Shown in pieces: positions 52,201-64,000 of a stretch of 64,000 nucleotides of DNA. The position numbers and the translations under genes are program-made. The stretch comes from Adineta vaga (Eukaryota > Rotifera). How positions within the stretch are numbered: the first letter of the stretch is position 1; each line of letters begins with the position of its first letter. Below the pieces are notes generated by a model. The model made no database searches. It was not told where the DNA came from and worked only from the letters and a program-made list of their open reading frames with translations. Location of the stretch: positions 7,626,001 through 7,690,000 of the forward strand of contig CP075496.1 in NCBI GenBank assembly GCA_021613535.1. Reading direction: 5' to 3'.

Positions 52201-55145
52201 ACTATCTATATTTGAAGCTAGAATAGTTCGTTGTGAAACAACTTCGTTAGGTGTCATATAAGACCGATAATCTGAACGCTGGCTTAACCAATTCATATTG
52301 AATTTTGGAAAATCTATTGAGACACATCGTGGAAAAGGTATTCCTGATGATATTTTATGCGTCTATGCTTAAAGGTCTTCAGCAAACTACTACTACGTCA
52401 AGTAACAAACAAACTATTATACATCATTTTTCAAGTTTTTTAAAGCTACAATCAATCCAATACTAAACATCATAAATTCATTTAATGCCATCTACGCATC
52501 AAATATTGAAAAAGATGATACTTACATAGAGTATTGCTATCATCATCATCTGCTTGTGATCGATTATTTCTTTAAGAAACTGTTCACTGTGTTCAGCCGC
52601 CATAGTTGGAAATTTCAGTCCCACAATAATCCAGAACGTAGTCCACCATGAATGTATGCTATCCTCATTTTCATCATATATCAACTCAAATAAACGATCC
52701 ACACATCTCTCATATGCACGAGCATCATTCTCATTATCAATACATGGTCCCATTGCAAACCATATAACCAAAGCTGTATAATGTTCCGTCGTTGGCAAAC
52801 CACTTTCATTGTGCAACGGACAGTTCAATGCTGACAAACAGTATCTCGCTAACTCTTCGTGCATAATAGTCGGAAAAGGTTTCAGTGGTTGCAAACATCG
52901 TCTCAGTAGTTTGCCAAGAACCTGTGAACAAACAGCAATACATGGCAAACGTTTTAGTTGTAGACAGTACAGTATACATACCCTCAAAAACTGCTCATAA
53001 TGTGATTCAACAACATATTTGTCATCATCGACACTGTCCACATGTTTCTGAAGAATGCTAATGAGTTGACGACATATATCGACCGTCATTTGTTTTTCGT
53101 CGACGAGTTCTGTCATTGGTTCACCCATTGTATACACATGTTTTGGATACGCTTGTCCATTATCGATATTGATAGGTGATGACCACTTGAGAACTGCTTC
53201 TAAAGCTGGTTGATGCGTTGCTCGGAGCATCGATGGGTTTGTTGTTGCTCGATCATGAATTAATTTGAGCATACCATCTAGATTGTCTAATTCAGAATTT
53301 GTTGAACTGACTATAATCTGATCGTATGCGCTGCATGATTGGATGAGATGAGTAAGTTGTTGATCCAGTTGCTTCCATGGATAAAACTCACTTATACTTA
53401 ACAGACGTTTCGCACAACTAGGAGCTTCGATAACAGTCAGATCAACAATTGCCACTATGAGATCAAAGCAACTATTTCCAAGTTTCTTGTTTAGCTTCTT
53501 TTTCGTGAGTTCATATGACAGTGGTGAGACAAGATGTTTACAAAAAGAAGATCGACATTCGAGATCGACTACTGATGAGCACATACGAATGAAAGTTTGG
53601 ATGAGTTCTTCGAGATTTGTGATTAAGTCGAAGTGGGGAGCAATGACATGAGAGAAGAAACATTCTGCTTCTTTGAAGAGGTTGTGCGAAACAAGTTTTT
53701 CGATGGCTACATAGATTTGAGATGGATCGTTTTTGAATAAATCTGGATGTTGTTGAAGTGATTTTGCAAGAAGACTAACATATTTTGGAGAGACAGGTGG
53801 TGCGATTGCAGCTGATATGTGCTGCTGTGCATCGGTCGGCGATGTAAACATGTCGAATAGTGTCGGAAACGTTCGTTCAATAATGCATGAAATTTCCAAC
53901 CAAATTGTCGATTGATGAAAATTTTGAGCAGCGTTTCTTCGAAATGAATAGACATGTATTCATCAATAGGAGTATAGGTGAGGGTAACAAGTATTTCAAA
54001 AAGATATCTTTGATCTAGGTATGTCGATTGCTATGAATTAGGTTATTACAAGCTGTAAGAACTATCGTTTTCCAACGAATTTCTATAAAGTTAATCACAA
54101 AAACTCAATGAAATATACCTCACAAAGGAAAATATGTTTAAAATATGTAACATAGGATAATTAGAACAAAACAAAAGATATAAAAACATCCATTCATAGA
54201 AATTTTTCACAATTGTGAAAATATAAGTTGTAAAATGATGGAATACTTGCTTGTATGAACTTCACATAGTCAAATTAGATAAAAAAAAATAAACTTTGTA
54301 TACATGACCTGTTCACTTGCAGTAATGAATTTAAGAAGCTGATATCATAGCCCCATTAAATTTTAACTATTGTGAGCTATCTACGATTTCATTCAATATT
54401 TGGAACTCTGCATATTAATTCTCACGTTGCTAACAGTATTATCAACATAAAAATTCTTTATAACATCACGTATTTCTACTTAAAGTACACTTCAATTAAC
54501 TATTTAACAATATCAACACTCTTACAGTGATAAACGATCAACAAAATGTTTGGCTGTATGATAAAATTACCTGTAGAATTGTTGATAACTACTTCTCATT
54601 ATCATCATTGTTTCTAATTTGTTTAATTTATTCACATCAGAACTTATCGGTGAAAACATGCCTCTTGTTAGAAAATATTTCCATTGTTCTTCCACTTTAA
54701 CATCACAATTCTTCTTTGAAAATTCATGTTTTTGCAAACAAAGAAGAATCTTTTCCATTAAATCAACACATCCATCGTTGCACAAACGTTCGCCCAATCG
54801 ATATGTATAATATACTTTTTCAATCAGTCGCAAATTGAGCATCTTATTTGTGTCTGGTACATCTAATAAATGACAAAATATTCGAACTAATTCATCGTTC
54901 GACGGTAACGGACCATTAGACAGTGTCTTCAAAGTTACATCAATAAAAGTCAGCTTGATGTTTGCACACTGTTCATTATCGGCTGCGACATAATCAGTGA
55001 GAGCATCTAAAGATTTGATTTTAAATGATGGTTGATCAGTTTCTGAAATATTGATTGATAATTTATGGAATTGATCGAATATAGCAGGCCATTGACTTTC
55101 GAGTTGGTCATTATCATGAGGAAGCTGTCGAATAAGAACATCCAT
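49299..55145 (-). CDS. helical-repeat/coiled-coil/Death/TIR-TIR protein, copy 1
   Basis: Five exons (54571-55145, 52982-53936, 52526-52921, 51275-51982, 49299-50954) join in phase to 1,429 residues. Residues 1-830 are all-helical; around exon 4 the stretch IYAKHPQPFHHRLNDLIHLL resembles the ARM-like part of Melted/VEPH1. Residues 835-925 form a coiled coil running across the exon 4/5 junction (VHTEKNVNNITKLV, then IIQLNEQVQSQARDIERID). A Death domain follows at about 925-1005 (WRLLGKRFGYSTSELKHW). TIR1 spans about 1020-1140 (FLSYQWGSQ, CWMDTGEMGGGD, SREVHLTIS). After a Thr/Lys/Asp-rich linker, TIR2 spans about 1240-1360 (MISYQWDCQ, CWLDIFQMGGGD, CRREMALS). Both TIRs keep the Glu aligned with the SARM1 NADase residue. 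No signal peptide, so cytosolic. Likely a death/immune signalling scaffold or NAD-cleaving enzyme; function is inferred. Confidence 0.82.
51009..51240 (-). other. cassette unique to copy 1, possible alternative terminal exon
   Basis: About 230 bp in the 320-nt intron before the Death-TIR exon; the matching intron of copy 2 is only 98 nt and lacks it. It reads as a possible exon: acceptor TTTCTAG near 51190, then 65 codons in phase with exon 4, including a coiled-coil-like segment (YLDRIENRLDAIVSQIQ), ending in TAA at 50988-50990. Used as an exon it would give a protein without Death and TIR domains. No good internal donor is visible. Confidence 0.4.
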
Positions 55146-56752
55146 ATTTTCTATACCCTAGGATTGGAAAGAAAATTAAAAAACTTCTAGTTAATGTCAA
55201 TAAAAACGTCGACAAAGAGAAAGCAGGTATCAGCGTAACTTCGTAGGGAAGAAAGAAAAATATTATTACCACTATAGTCTAGGTGACGACGAAGAAAAAG
55301 AACTCTTTTTTTCTTCGTCAAGAAAAAATAAGTTTTTATCTATCAACATGTTTTTCTTTGTTCTCAGAGTATATCTTGTGACAACATACATATACAAATA
55401 CTTTTTTAAAAGATCGAGTAAAGAACTGATATCGTGAAATATATATAAATATGTATATAAGAACTTGAGAGATTAAGCACAATATAAATATGTAAGTTTT
55501 ATACCGAACTTATTTTAATATCTCATTCATAATTATGATTTTAATGCAAACTAAAAATATAGTTGTTTAGTTGATATCATATAGAAATAAATCATTTACT
55601 TCAAAATTAAATTTAATAAATGCATCAACATCGGAACTAGAATTAGTTTTTCGAAAGAGAAGTAGTCCATTGACATAATTATATTGCGATATAGCCATTA
55701 TTATGAGACTGGTGTGCAAGATAAATAAACCATGAATTAGAAGAAGTTATAATTTCTTGCTAATTTTTTTCAATTGAATGATGAAATTGTAATTATTTGG
55801 TACAAAAAGATGGACAAGGGATAACTGATTTTCAACAGAAAATTACAATACAGAAACGACTTGATATAAACAATCTGACAATTTTTGTAATAAACATAAA
55901 TTTTGCTAAAATATTCACATAAAAATCGATAACAATATTACGATAAACATTGTTCCGATGATAGACGAAACTATCACCATTTTTCAAGAAAATAATTATA
56001 AATGCATTCATACTACTATACGATAACAAGGAAAACATATATCCATCATTCCTGCTGAAGAATACAGGTTTAAATCTACATATATTCCAGTTTTATGGTA
56101 AAATTAGCTTTTAACGAAAACAACATCCATATTGTACTTTCATTTATAGTTGACTATTAGAAAGTCGCATATGTATGCCATAAAAACACTCTACATTGAA
56201 ATCAATCGTATTTTTGTTTTCGACTGAATATTTAAGTTACTCTATTTATCACCACAGATTACCGACAGTTTTCTTTTCATATTAGAAACATTGACAGCTA
56301 ATGATATTGGTTTTAAATTAAGATATTTCCACAGACAAAGCACAATTTGAAAACATCCAATAATCTTCTCAATACATGATCTCAGAAATATTTATTCATA
56401 ATTCAGTTTGACAGTACTTAAGAAACTCAAAGTAGAGTATTTCTTTATCATTAATTATATTTATTTATTAAGTGCATTTAATTCATGGTAACTTCCCTTT
56501 GTGACTGTTTCAAAAAGCTTGTTATCCTTACTTAACTAACTTCATCGAATGAACAGGCTCACTAATTTTTTTATTGAAGTTCAAGCACATGCATGCTGCA
56601 GAGACTACTCTCCTCGTGTACTAACGATTAAATCGACAGTAATGTTCTTCCATACGTAGTGTATCGATTCAACTGCAAATATGTATCATCATTTATTTTT
56701 TATGAAATTAGAAAAAATTTTACAGTATGTCATAGCTAATCATTATTATCCT
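55146..56752. other. intergenic between the two Death-TIR genes
   Basis: 1.6 kb, very AT-rich. It should hold the copy 1 promoter and copy 2 3' UTR. Sequence just past the two 3' ends, and upstream of the two starts, is not similar between copies. No coding-like frame was seen. Confidence 0.5.
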
Positions 56753-59700
56753 CTACATTATCGAGCATGCTCGACTTTGTGCAATCACCGGAGCACTACC
56801 AATACGTGCCAGCTTCCTCTTCTCTCCTACTTTCATCTTTTCCTCTCTCCGTAAACTTGTCTTTGGTCGTTGCATATCGAGTAAATGTCGTCGTGGTTGA
56901 GTCGGCTCAACTTCAGGCACAGCTTGTTTCAATCGTGCGAGAATCATTTCAAATTCTTTACCACTCCACCTTTCTTTTCCATCACTTGGATGTCGAAAAT
57001 CGATATAAGATCGTTCAGCAAACACCATTGACATCGGACCAGCTGGTGGCCATGTTTGTGTATCTTCAATCAACAGTGGAACGATCAACTTCTCCAAAGC
57101 ATCAGACAAAGCCATTTCTCGACGACAATTGATCGATTTTGTGTACTTCGGCGTTACGCATGACAAAATACATTTTGCATGACGAATACCTGTGTCAATC
57201 TTTTCAAACAGTGAATCACCGCCACCCATCTGAAAAATATCTAACCAACAACGATAACCAAGCTTTGTTAACTTCTTGTACAAGATGACAATCTCTTTTT
57301 GACAATCCCACTGATACGAGATCATGACTTGTGGATGAGTGACGACCAGTGGCGTATCATCATCATCATCGTTCTTGTCTTTCTTCTCATCTTTTGTCGT
57401 CGTCGTCTTCGTCGTCGTCGCTGGTTCAGTTTTAGTACTCTGCGTGGTGGTGATCGTCGTCGATGGTGGTGCAGTCGAAGGTGTTGGCTGAAGAAAGATC
57501 AGATTATCAACACGAGGTACAAACCAATTGCGATACTGGTCACCAATCATGTCTGGATCAGGTGCAACGTGATAACGAATTTGACCCAGCAATTCAGTGA
57601 ACTTATCAGCTGGCCAATAGTCTTCATCGTTCGCTTTTCGATCAAAGAATCGGATGTACAAGTATTCACTCATGATCGGTCCCAGAGCACCTTCGGGTGG
57701 CCACGTTTGCTTTTCCATTTGTAGAGGAATCAATGGTTTGCCTGTACTGATCGTGAGATGGACTTCACGTGAACAATTGTCGGATTGTGCATACTTTTTG
57801 TTCAAACAACAGACAACAACTTTGGCACCACGAATGCCAGCATCGATCTTTGCAAACAGTTTATCACCACCACCCATTTCGCCTGTGTCCATCCAACACG
57901 CATAACCAGCTTGTTCGAGATGTGATTTTAGTCGAGTAACAGCTTTTTGTGAACCCCACTGATACGAGAGAAACACAGGCGGCAGCCGTTTGATATCGAT
58001 GTCGAGATCATCAGGAATGAGTTGACCAGCAGTTGTCATTGCTTTTCGAATGATATCTTCGACGTCTTGTCGACCGATTTCGTTGAGCATTTTGACTAAT
58101 CCATACGTTGCTTCATCTGCTTTGTGTGTCATATACCATTCATTGAGTAATGACATGGACGGATCTAATTGCATAGCCCAATGTTTGAGTTCACTTGTGG
58201 AATAGCCAAAACGTCTGCCAAGTAGTCGCCAATCATTTGTAGCACGAACATTGAGAAGTCGACATGCTTCGTGACCCCATTCTGATGGCACATAACTCAA
58301 GGTCTTTGCGTCGATACGTTCAATATCGCGAGCTTGAGACTGAACTTGTTCGTTGAGTTGAATGATGTTTGTATCGACGGCATCGATGCGTGCATCCAAA
58401 TTAGTCATCTATGTATACGAATAAGAGAAAAAAAGCATAATTATTGATGATGAAGGAAACGTTAACACATATTCTGCGCTCGAAACTGAAAGGAAGAGAT
58501 ACTTACATGTAGTTCTTGTCGTTTCACTAGTTTCGTTATATTGTTAACATTCTTCTCAGTATGAACAACACGTTCTTCGATTTGGGACATTTCATCCAAT
58601 GTTCGATTCAGTGTCGCTTGATGTTCTTCGCTCATTTTATTTCCATCAATCATATCGAGCAACATTCGACATGCTGAGTTCGATTCAAACTCCAACAGAT
58701 CATCACGTTTCTTGGCAAGAACCGTTTTATGTCGAATGCCAATCAGTTGACATGTGTGAAATATGTATGAACATAGATCAGCAGAGATGTTCTTTGTATT
58801 TCTGATTAAATCGATCAACAGTGTGAGATACTCATCAGCTGCTTGTTCACCATTGATGATGGTTGATGCCACGAGATATTGTTGCAGACAAGTGAATGCT
58901 TCGAATGTTTGTTGTTGTTGTTGCTGGGAAACGAGAAGAATGAGTTGTTGTCGATGTTTGTCGAAGAGATGTGGTTGTGTGCTGGCAACATGGCTGAGTA
59001 ATCGGCAGATAGTTTGAGTTGTATTCGGTTGATGATAAATGTCGATGGAGGTGAATAAATAGTCGATTTGTGATTCGGTGATGATGTGTGGATGTGATTT
59101 GAGAATAATATCGAGAAGTGATGCGATGGTCGGAAGATGCTGTGCATTGTTGTCGAAAAGAAGATGAATAAGATCGTTGAGTCGATGATGAAATGGTTGT
59201 GGATGTTTCGCGTATATTGTCTGAATAGATATGAAACTTAGTAAGAATGTAGTGGCATCATTAATCAGAAAACCATAGATCGAACATATATGTGATAGAG
59301 GAAAAAGAGTTTTTATTATTTGCTGCACATGTTCGACTTGTAAATTATATGCATGTAACATGCAGTATCTATACTATTCCAGTGCTTTAGTATCCGTACT
59401 AGGACTGTTTATTCTAGCATTGTTGCTATGTTCATCACGATTAGAATTGTATTTGGGTAGTAGTAACATTTCATGTACGGATAAAAGTAAAACGTTAAAC
59501 TTACGGATAGTACGCCGATCAATATCATAAGTTTGTGATCGATGATTGCTGTAAGAAACTGTTCACTATGTTCAGCCGCCATAGTTGGAAATTTCAGTCC
59601 CACAATAATCCAGAACGTAGTCCACCATGAATGTATGCTATCCTCATTTTCTTCATATATCAACTCAAATAAACGATCCACACATCTCTCATATGCACGA

Positions 59701-61724
59701 GCATCATTCTCATTATCAATACATGGTCCGATTGCAAACCATATAACCAAAGCTGTATAATGTTCCGTCGTTGGCAAACCACTTTCATTGTGCAACGGAC
59801 AGTTCAATGCTGACAAACAGTATCTCGCTAACTCTTCGTGCATAATAGTCGGAAAAGGTTTCAGTGGTTGCAAACATCGTCTCAGTAGTTTGCCAAGAAC
59901 CTGTGAACAAACAGCAATACATGGCAAACGTTTTAGTTGTAGACAGTACAGTATACATACCCTCAAAAACTGCTCATAATGTGATTCAACAACATATGTA
60001 TCATCATCGACACTGTCCACATGTTTCTGAAGAATGCTAATGAGTTGACGACATATATCGACCGTCATTTGTTTTTCGTCGACGAGTTCTGTCATTGGTT
60101 CACCCATTGTATACACATGTTTTGGATACGCTTGTGCATTGCCGATATTGATAGGCGATGACCACTTTAGAACTGCTTCTAAAGCTGGTCGATGCGTTGC
60201 TCGGAACATCGATGGGTTTGTTGCTGCTCGATCATGAATTAATTTGAGCATATCATCTAGCTTGTCTAATTCAGAATTTGTTGAACTGACTACAATCTGA
60301 TCGTATGCGCTGCATGATTGGATGAGATGAGTAAGTTGTTGATCCAGTTGCTTCCATGGATAAAACTCACTTATACTCAACAGACGTTTCGCACAACTAG
60401 GAGCTTCGATAACAGTGAGATCAACAATTGCCACAATCAGATCAAAGCAACTATTTCCAAGTTTCTTGTTTAGCTTCTTTTTCGTGAGTTCATATGACAG
60501 TGGTGAGACAAGATGTTTACAAAAAGAAGATCGACATTCGAGATCGACTACTGATGAGCACATACGAATGAAAGTTTGGATGAGTTCTTCGAGATTTGTG
60601 ATTAAGTCGAAGTGGGGAGCAATGACATGAGAGAAGAAACATTCTGCTTCTTTGAAGAGGTTGTGCGAAACAAGTTTTTCGATGGCTACATAGATTTGAG
60701 ATGGATCGTTTTTGAATAAATCTGGATGTTGTTGAAGTGATTTTGCAAGAAGACTAACATATTTTGGAGAGACAGGTGGTGCGATTGCAGCCGATATGTG
60801 CTGCTGTGCATCGGTCGGCGATGTAAACATGTCGAATAGTGTTGAAAATGTGCCTTCTATGGTGAGTAAAATTTCCAACCAAATATCTGATTGATTAAAA
60901 TGCTGAGCTGCAAATCTTTAATGTAGAGAAAATTAAATTAAATCAAGAAGCAAATGACTATTTTTTCGACCAAGAACGAAGACAATATTTAGCTAAATTG
61001 TTATTGGAAAGTGATAATCAAACTGTAAACACATAGCTTCATAAGTGGTATAAAAAAATTTCGTTATAAGGAGAACGAATTAATTTTCGAGCTTTTGATA
61101 ATACACATTCTTATGTGTAACACGTTTCTTACGCTAAAGATAAAATTACCTGTAGAATTGTTGATAACTACTTCTCATTATCATCATTGTTTCTAATTTG
61201 TTTAATTTATTCACATCAGAACTTATCGGTGAAAACATGCCTCTTGTTAAAAAATATTTCCATTGTTCTTCCACTTTAACATCACAATTCTTCTTTGAAA
61301 ATTCATGTTTTTGCAAACAAAGAAGAATCTTTTCCATTAAATCAACACATCCATCGTTGCACAAACGTTCGCCCAATCGATATGTATAATATACTTTTTC
61401 AATCAGTCGCAAATTGAGCATCTTATTTGTGTCTGGTACATCTAATAAATGACAAAATATTCGTACTAATTCATCGTTCGACGGTAACGGACCATTAGAC
61501 AGTGTCTTCAAAGTTACATCAATAAAAGTCAGCTTGATGTTTGCACACTGTTCATTATCAGCTGCGACATAATCAGTGAGAGCATCTAAAGATTTGATTT
61601 TAAATGATGGTTGATCAGTTTCTGAAATATTGATTGATAATTTATGGAATTGATCGAATATAGCAGGCCATTGACTTTCGAGTTGGTCATTATCATGAGG
61701 AAGTTGTCGAATAAGAACATCCAT
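56753..61724 (-). CDS. helical-repeat/coiled-coil/Death/TIR-TIR protein, copy 2
   Basis: Tandem duplicate of 49299-55145 with the same five exons (61150-61724, 59961-60915, 59505-59900, 58507-59220, 56753-58408), joining in phase to 1,431 residues; two extra Gln codons lie in the QQQ run of exon 4. The last exon differs from copy 1 by only a few residues. Divergence is highest at the exon 2 start (FAAQHFNQSDIWLE versus NAAQNFHQSTIWLE) and the exon 3 end. Introns differ more: intron 3 is 284 nt versus 543 nt, and intron 4 is 98 nt versus 320 nt. All Death, TIR1 and TIR2 motifs, including both candidate catalytic Glu residues, are intact, so both copies appear functional. The start lies about 300 bp downstream of the SMC1 stop on the same strand. 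Confidence 0.82.
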
Positions 61725-62031
61725 ATTTTGTATTTTTATAATAATAATACTACTACGAACGTTGTATTTTTATTTTCGTAATGACGTGAAAAAATAGAAA
61801 GTATAAACGTATGTATGTCGACTGTAGAAAGAAAAATAACGTTGCTATGTTCGATATAGTAACGAAGAAGAATGATGTTCTTTTTTTTGTAGGTAAATAG
61901 AATTTCAAGCTTTGGTCTGGTAAATGCTTTCTTTTATTTTCAAATAATATTTTGCGTCAATTTATATATACAAACGTTTTTAAGATACATCTACACACAA
62001 AGGATCGAAAAAAATATATATCTATAGAATT
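61725..62031. other. short intergenic region upstream of Death-TIR copy 2
   Basis: 307 bp between the SMC1 stop and the ATG of copy 2, same strand; it must contain the SMC1 3' UTR and the copy 2 promoter. No clear element. Confidence 0.45.
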
Positions 62032-64000
62032 TTAATCATAAATCTGTTCAATATTCTCGCGATCATCGAATTGATTCAAATCCAATGTAAGACAATGACT
62101 TGTAATGCAATCACCGGGCTAAAAATAGAAATAAAGACAAGGAAAAGCATTTTGGAATTCAATTGATGAGGTTTCAAAATGAATTAGTTTACTTCAGGAT
62201 AAATGCCAACAAGTGCATCAGCACGTGAATAGAATTGTTCTTTTAATGAGATAACAATACATTGAAATTCAGATGCCGATTGTTCACGAATGAAATCAGC
62301 TACTTTGCCGATGTTTGTATTATCGAGAGCAGCATCGACTTCGTCCAGTAAGAAGAATGGAGCTGGTTTAAAACTGCAATACAAGCATTATACATGAATT
62401 CATATGACACTAAATTCGATTCATAGACTAACAAGACTTGTCTCTATCAAGCTGTTTGTATTATATGAACGAACCTTCGTAAAGCAAATAGTAAACATAT
62501 AGCTGCAACTGTTTTTTCACCACCAGATAAATTTTCCATTGCTTGAAAACGTTTACCAGGTGCAACACAATTATATGTTATTCCACCACGATATGGTTCT
62601 TCAGCATCTTCAGCAGTTAAACAAGCTACAGCAGCTTGTGAATTCGTTAATGATTTATAAATATCATCAATACATGCTGATACATGTTCATAAAGTGCAT
62701 TAAATCGATCACAACGTTCTTTTTTAACTGTTTCAAAAGTTTGTCTTGCTAGTTTAGCTGCATTTCGTGCACGTTCAAATTCGGCATTTGTCAATTCAAA
62801 TGTAGATTTTACTTCACGTGAACGTGCATCAATGACTGAAGTTTGTGGAAGATGTTTTTGAAGTTGAATTTCAATATCAGCCATTTGTTTAATTAGTAAT
62901 TTTTCTTCTTTATCAATTTGATCATAATTTATTTTCTTTAAATCATCACGTAAACGTTTGAAATTTAAGTCAAATTTATCTTCTTTTTCATAGATTTGTT
63001 TTGTTTCAACTTGACTTGTTAATGTTCCATCGCCATTTGATAATGTCGAAGAATCCGTCGTTGTTGTTGATTGAGTCATTAACATTGTTGTGGAAGAATT
63101 ACTTTGAGTTTGAGTACTAACGACACTTGTATCGTCGGATGAAGACGTTTCGGCAAGAGAGATTTTAGCCATAGAACCAGCATTACCACGAAATGGCAAT
63201 GAAATTTCATTTAACTAAAAGAAAAAAAGTGAGTTGTATCTTTGTCATAATTGAGAAGTTTAGTTTTAACGAAAGAGAAGATTTAAGAAATGTTTAACTC
63301 TATACCTTCGCTGTTCGGTAAAAATTATGTCGATCCAAACGTAATTTATCAATATCACTTTCGATAAGTTGTAATCGTTTTCGTTGTTCATTAAAATCTT
63401 TATTTAATTGTGTAGCACGTTTACTATAATCATTTAATTCACGTTCTTGAAATTCAATTTTCTGCTTATGATCCAATAATCGATCCTTAATATCACCAAT
63501 TTCTTGTTGAAGATCTTCAATAATCTAAATAAATATCGAATATAACTTTCCGAATTACTTTGAAAATAAATTCTATCTTCTGTACTTTGCGATATTTTTT
63601 TTCATTTTTTTGACATTTTTGTAAAGCATCTTCTAATGTCGTAACTTCATTTTGAATTTCTTCTACATGACCAGCAGTATCACGAGATCGTTCGAATTCA
63701 AGCATTGTTTGAATTTTTATTATTTGATTTTCAAATTCTAAACGTTCTTGTGCTCGTTTTTCAGCTGCTTGTAATTCACGATCTTCGTAAACACTAAAAA
63801 AACATCGAATATTTGAAACAAAACTTAAAAAACAAACTAATGAGTTAATCTACCGAATATTGGAAACATGAATTTGTTTACAAAATTCAGTGAATACTAC
63901 ATCTTCGATTTTATTTTTTTCGATACGTAATTTTGATATACGTTTTTCTCGTTCGTCGATCGATGCTTGTAGAACATTAATTCTCGGCTAAATATATAAG
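62032..64000 (-). CDS. SMC1: SMC1 cohesin subunit, C-terminal part
   Basis: The gene enters from the right edge, so the N-terminal head, hinge and first coiled coil are outside. Exons seen include 63797-63850 (approximate), 63525-63705 (approximate), a long one ending at 62475, 62193-62373 and 62032-62118. The right part is heptad-like coiled coil ([18 protein letters not shown]). The C-terminal ATPase head follows: [20 protein letters not shown] is the ABC signature region, [19 protein letters not shown] is Walker B plus D-loop with the catalytic Glu, and [21 protein letters not shown] closes the head as in animal SMC1A. With SMC3 and RAD21 it forms the cohesin ring holding sister chromatids. 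A Ser/Thr-rich insert ([16 protein letters not shown]) is unusual within the coiled coil. Identification is secure. Confidence 0.95.

Noticed and set aside
53560-53600. CTGATGAG followed by GAATGAAA, hammerhead-like
   Set aside because: It lies in coding sequence of the Death-TIR gene, repeated in copy 2, and has no complementary stem II.
57299-57724. 141-codon plus-strand frame in Death-TIR copy 2
   Set aside because: It is antisense to the TIR exon and absent as a long frame in copy 1.

Overview
The window is eukaryotic, AT-rich nuclear DNA. Genes are split by many short GT-AG introns (mostly about 50-65 nt, a few of 270-540 nt) and packed on both strands. Gene content is animal: lipin, PIGK, TMEM245, SMC1, RNA polymerase subunit RPABC5, ABCC/MRP transporters, thrombospondin repeats, Death and TIR domains. 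Tiny introns, multiplied ABCC, NHL-repeat and TIR genes, and near-identical paralogues in direct and inverted positions fit a bdelloid rotifer (Adineta/Rotaria type). That assignment is inference, not a database result.

Layout, left to right. A ZAP/PARP12-like CCCH zinc-finger gene runs off the left edge (minus, 1-1395). Next come RPABC5 (minus, 1919-2122) and two tandem ABCC4/MRP4-like transporters (minus, 2405-7747 and 8793-14322). Then follow PIGK (plus, 16229-17631), lipin (plus, 19209-23344), a head-to-head pair of membrane-anchored NHL-repeat genes (minus to about 26219; plus 26879-28521), TMEM245 (plus, 28957-32149) and a third ABCC copy in opposite orientation (plus, 32271-37596). After these lie a large secreted thrombospondin-type-1-repeat protein (minus, 37956-46832), a small proline-rich orphan (plus, 47795-48442), two tandem copies of a very unusual gene (minus, 49299-55145 and 56753-61724) and the 3' part of SMC1 (minus, 62032 to the right edge).

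The most unusual item is the tandem pair at 49-62 kb. Each copy encodes about 1,430 residues: an all-helical N-terminal region with a Melted/VEPH1-like stretch, a coiled coil, a Death domain and two TIR domains. Both TIRs keep the glutamate that is catalytic in NAD-cleaving TIRs. The exons are nearly identical between copies, but several introns and all the intergenic DNA differ. One copy carries a roughly 230-bp cassette, ending in a stop codon, that the other lacks.

A second theme is patchy homogenisation of paralogues. The NBD2 segment of all three ABCC genes is nearly identical, introns included, even for the inverted copy about 30 kb away, while their membrane domains have diverged. This suggests repeated gene conversion. 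Reading-frame breaks are visible in ABCC copy 2 and in the minus-strand NHL gene, and a possible one lies at the C-terminus of ABCC copy 1. No tRNA, rRNA, CRISPR array or intact transposon was recognised.
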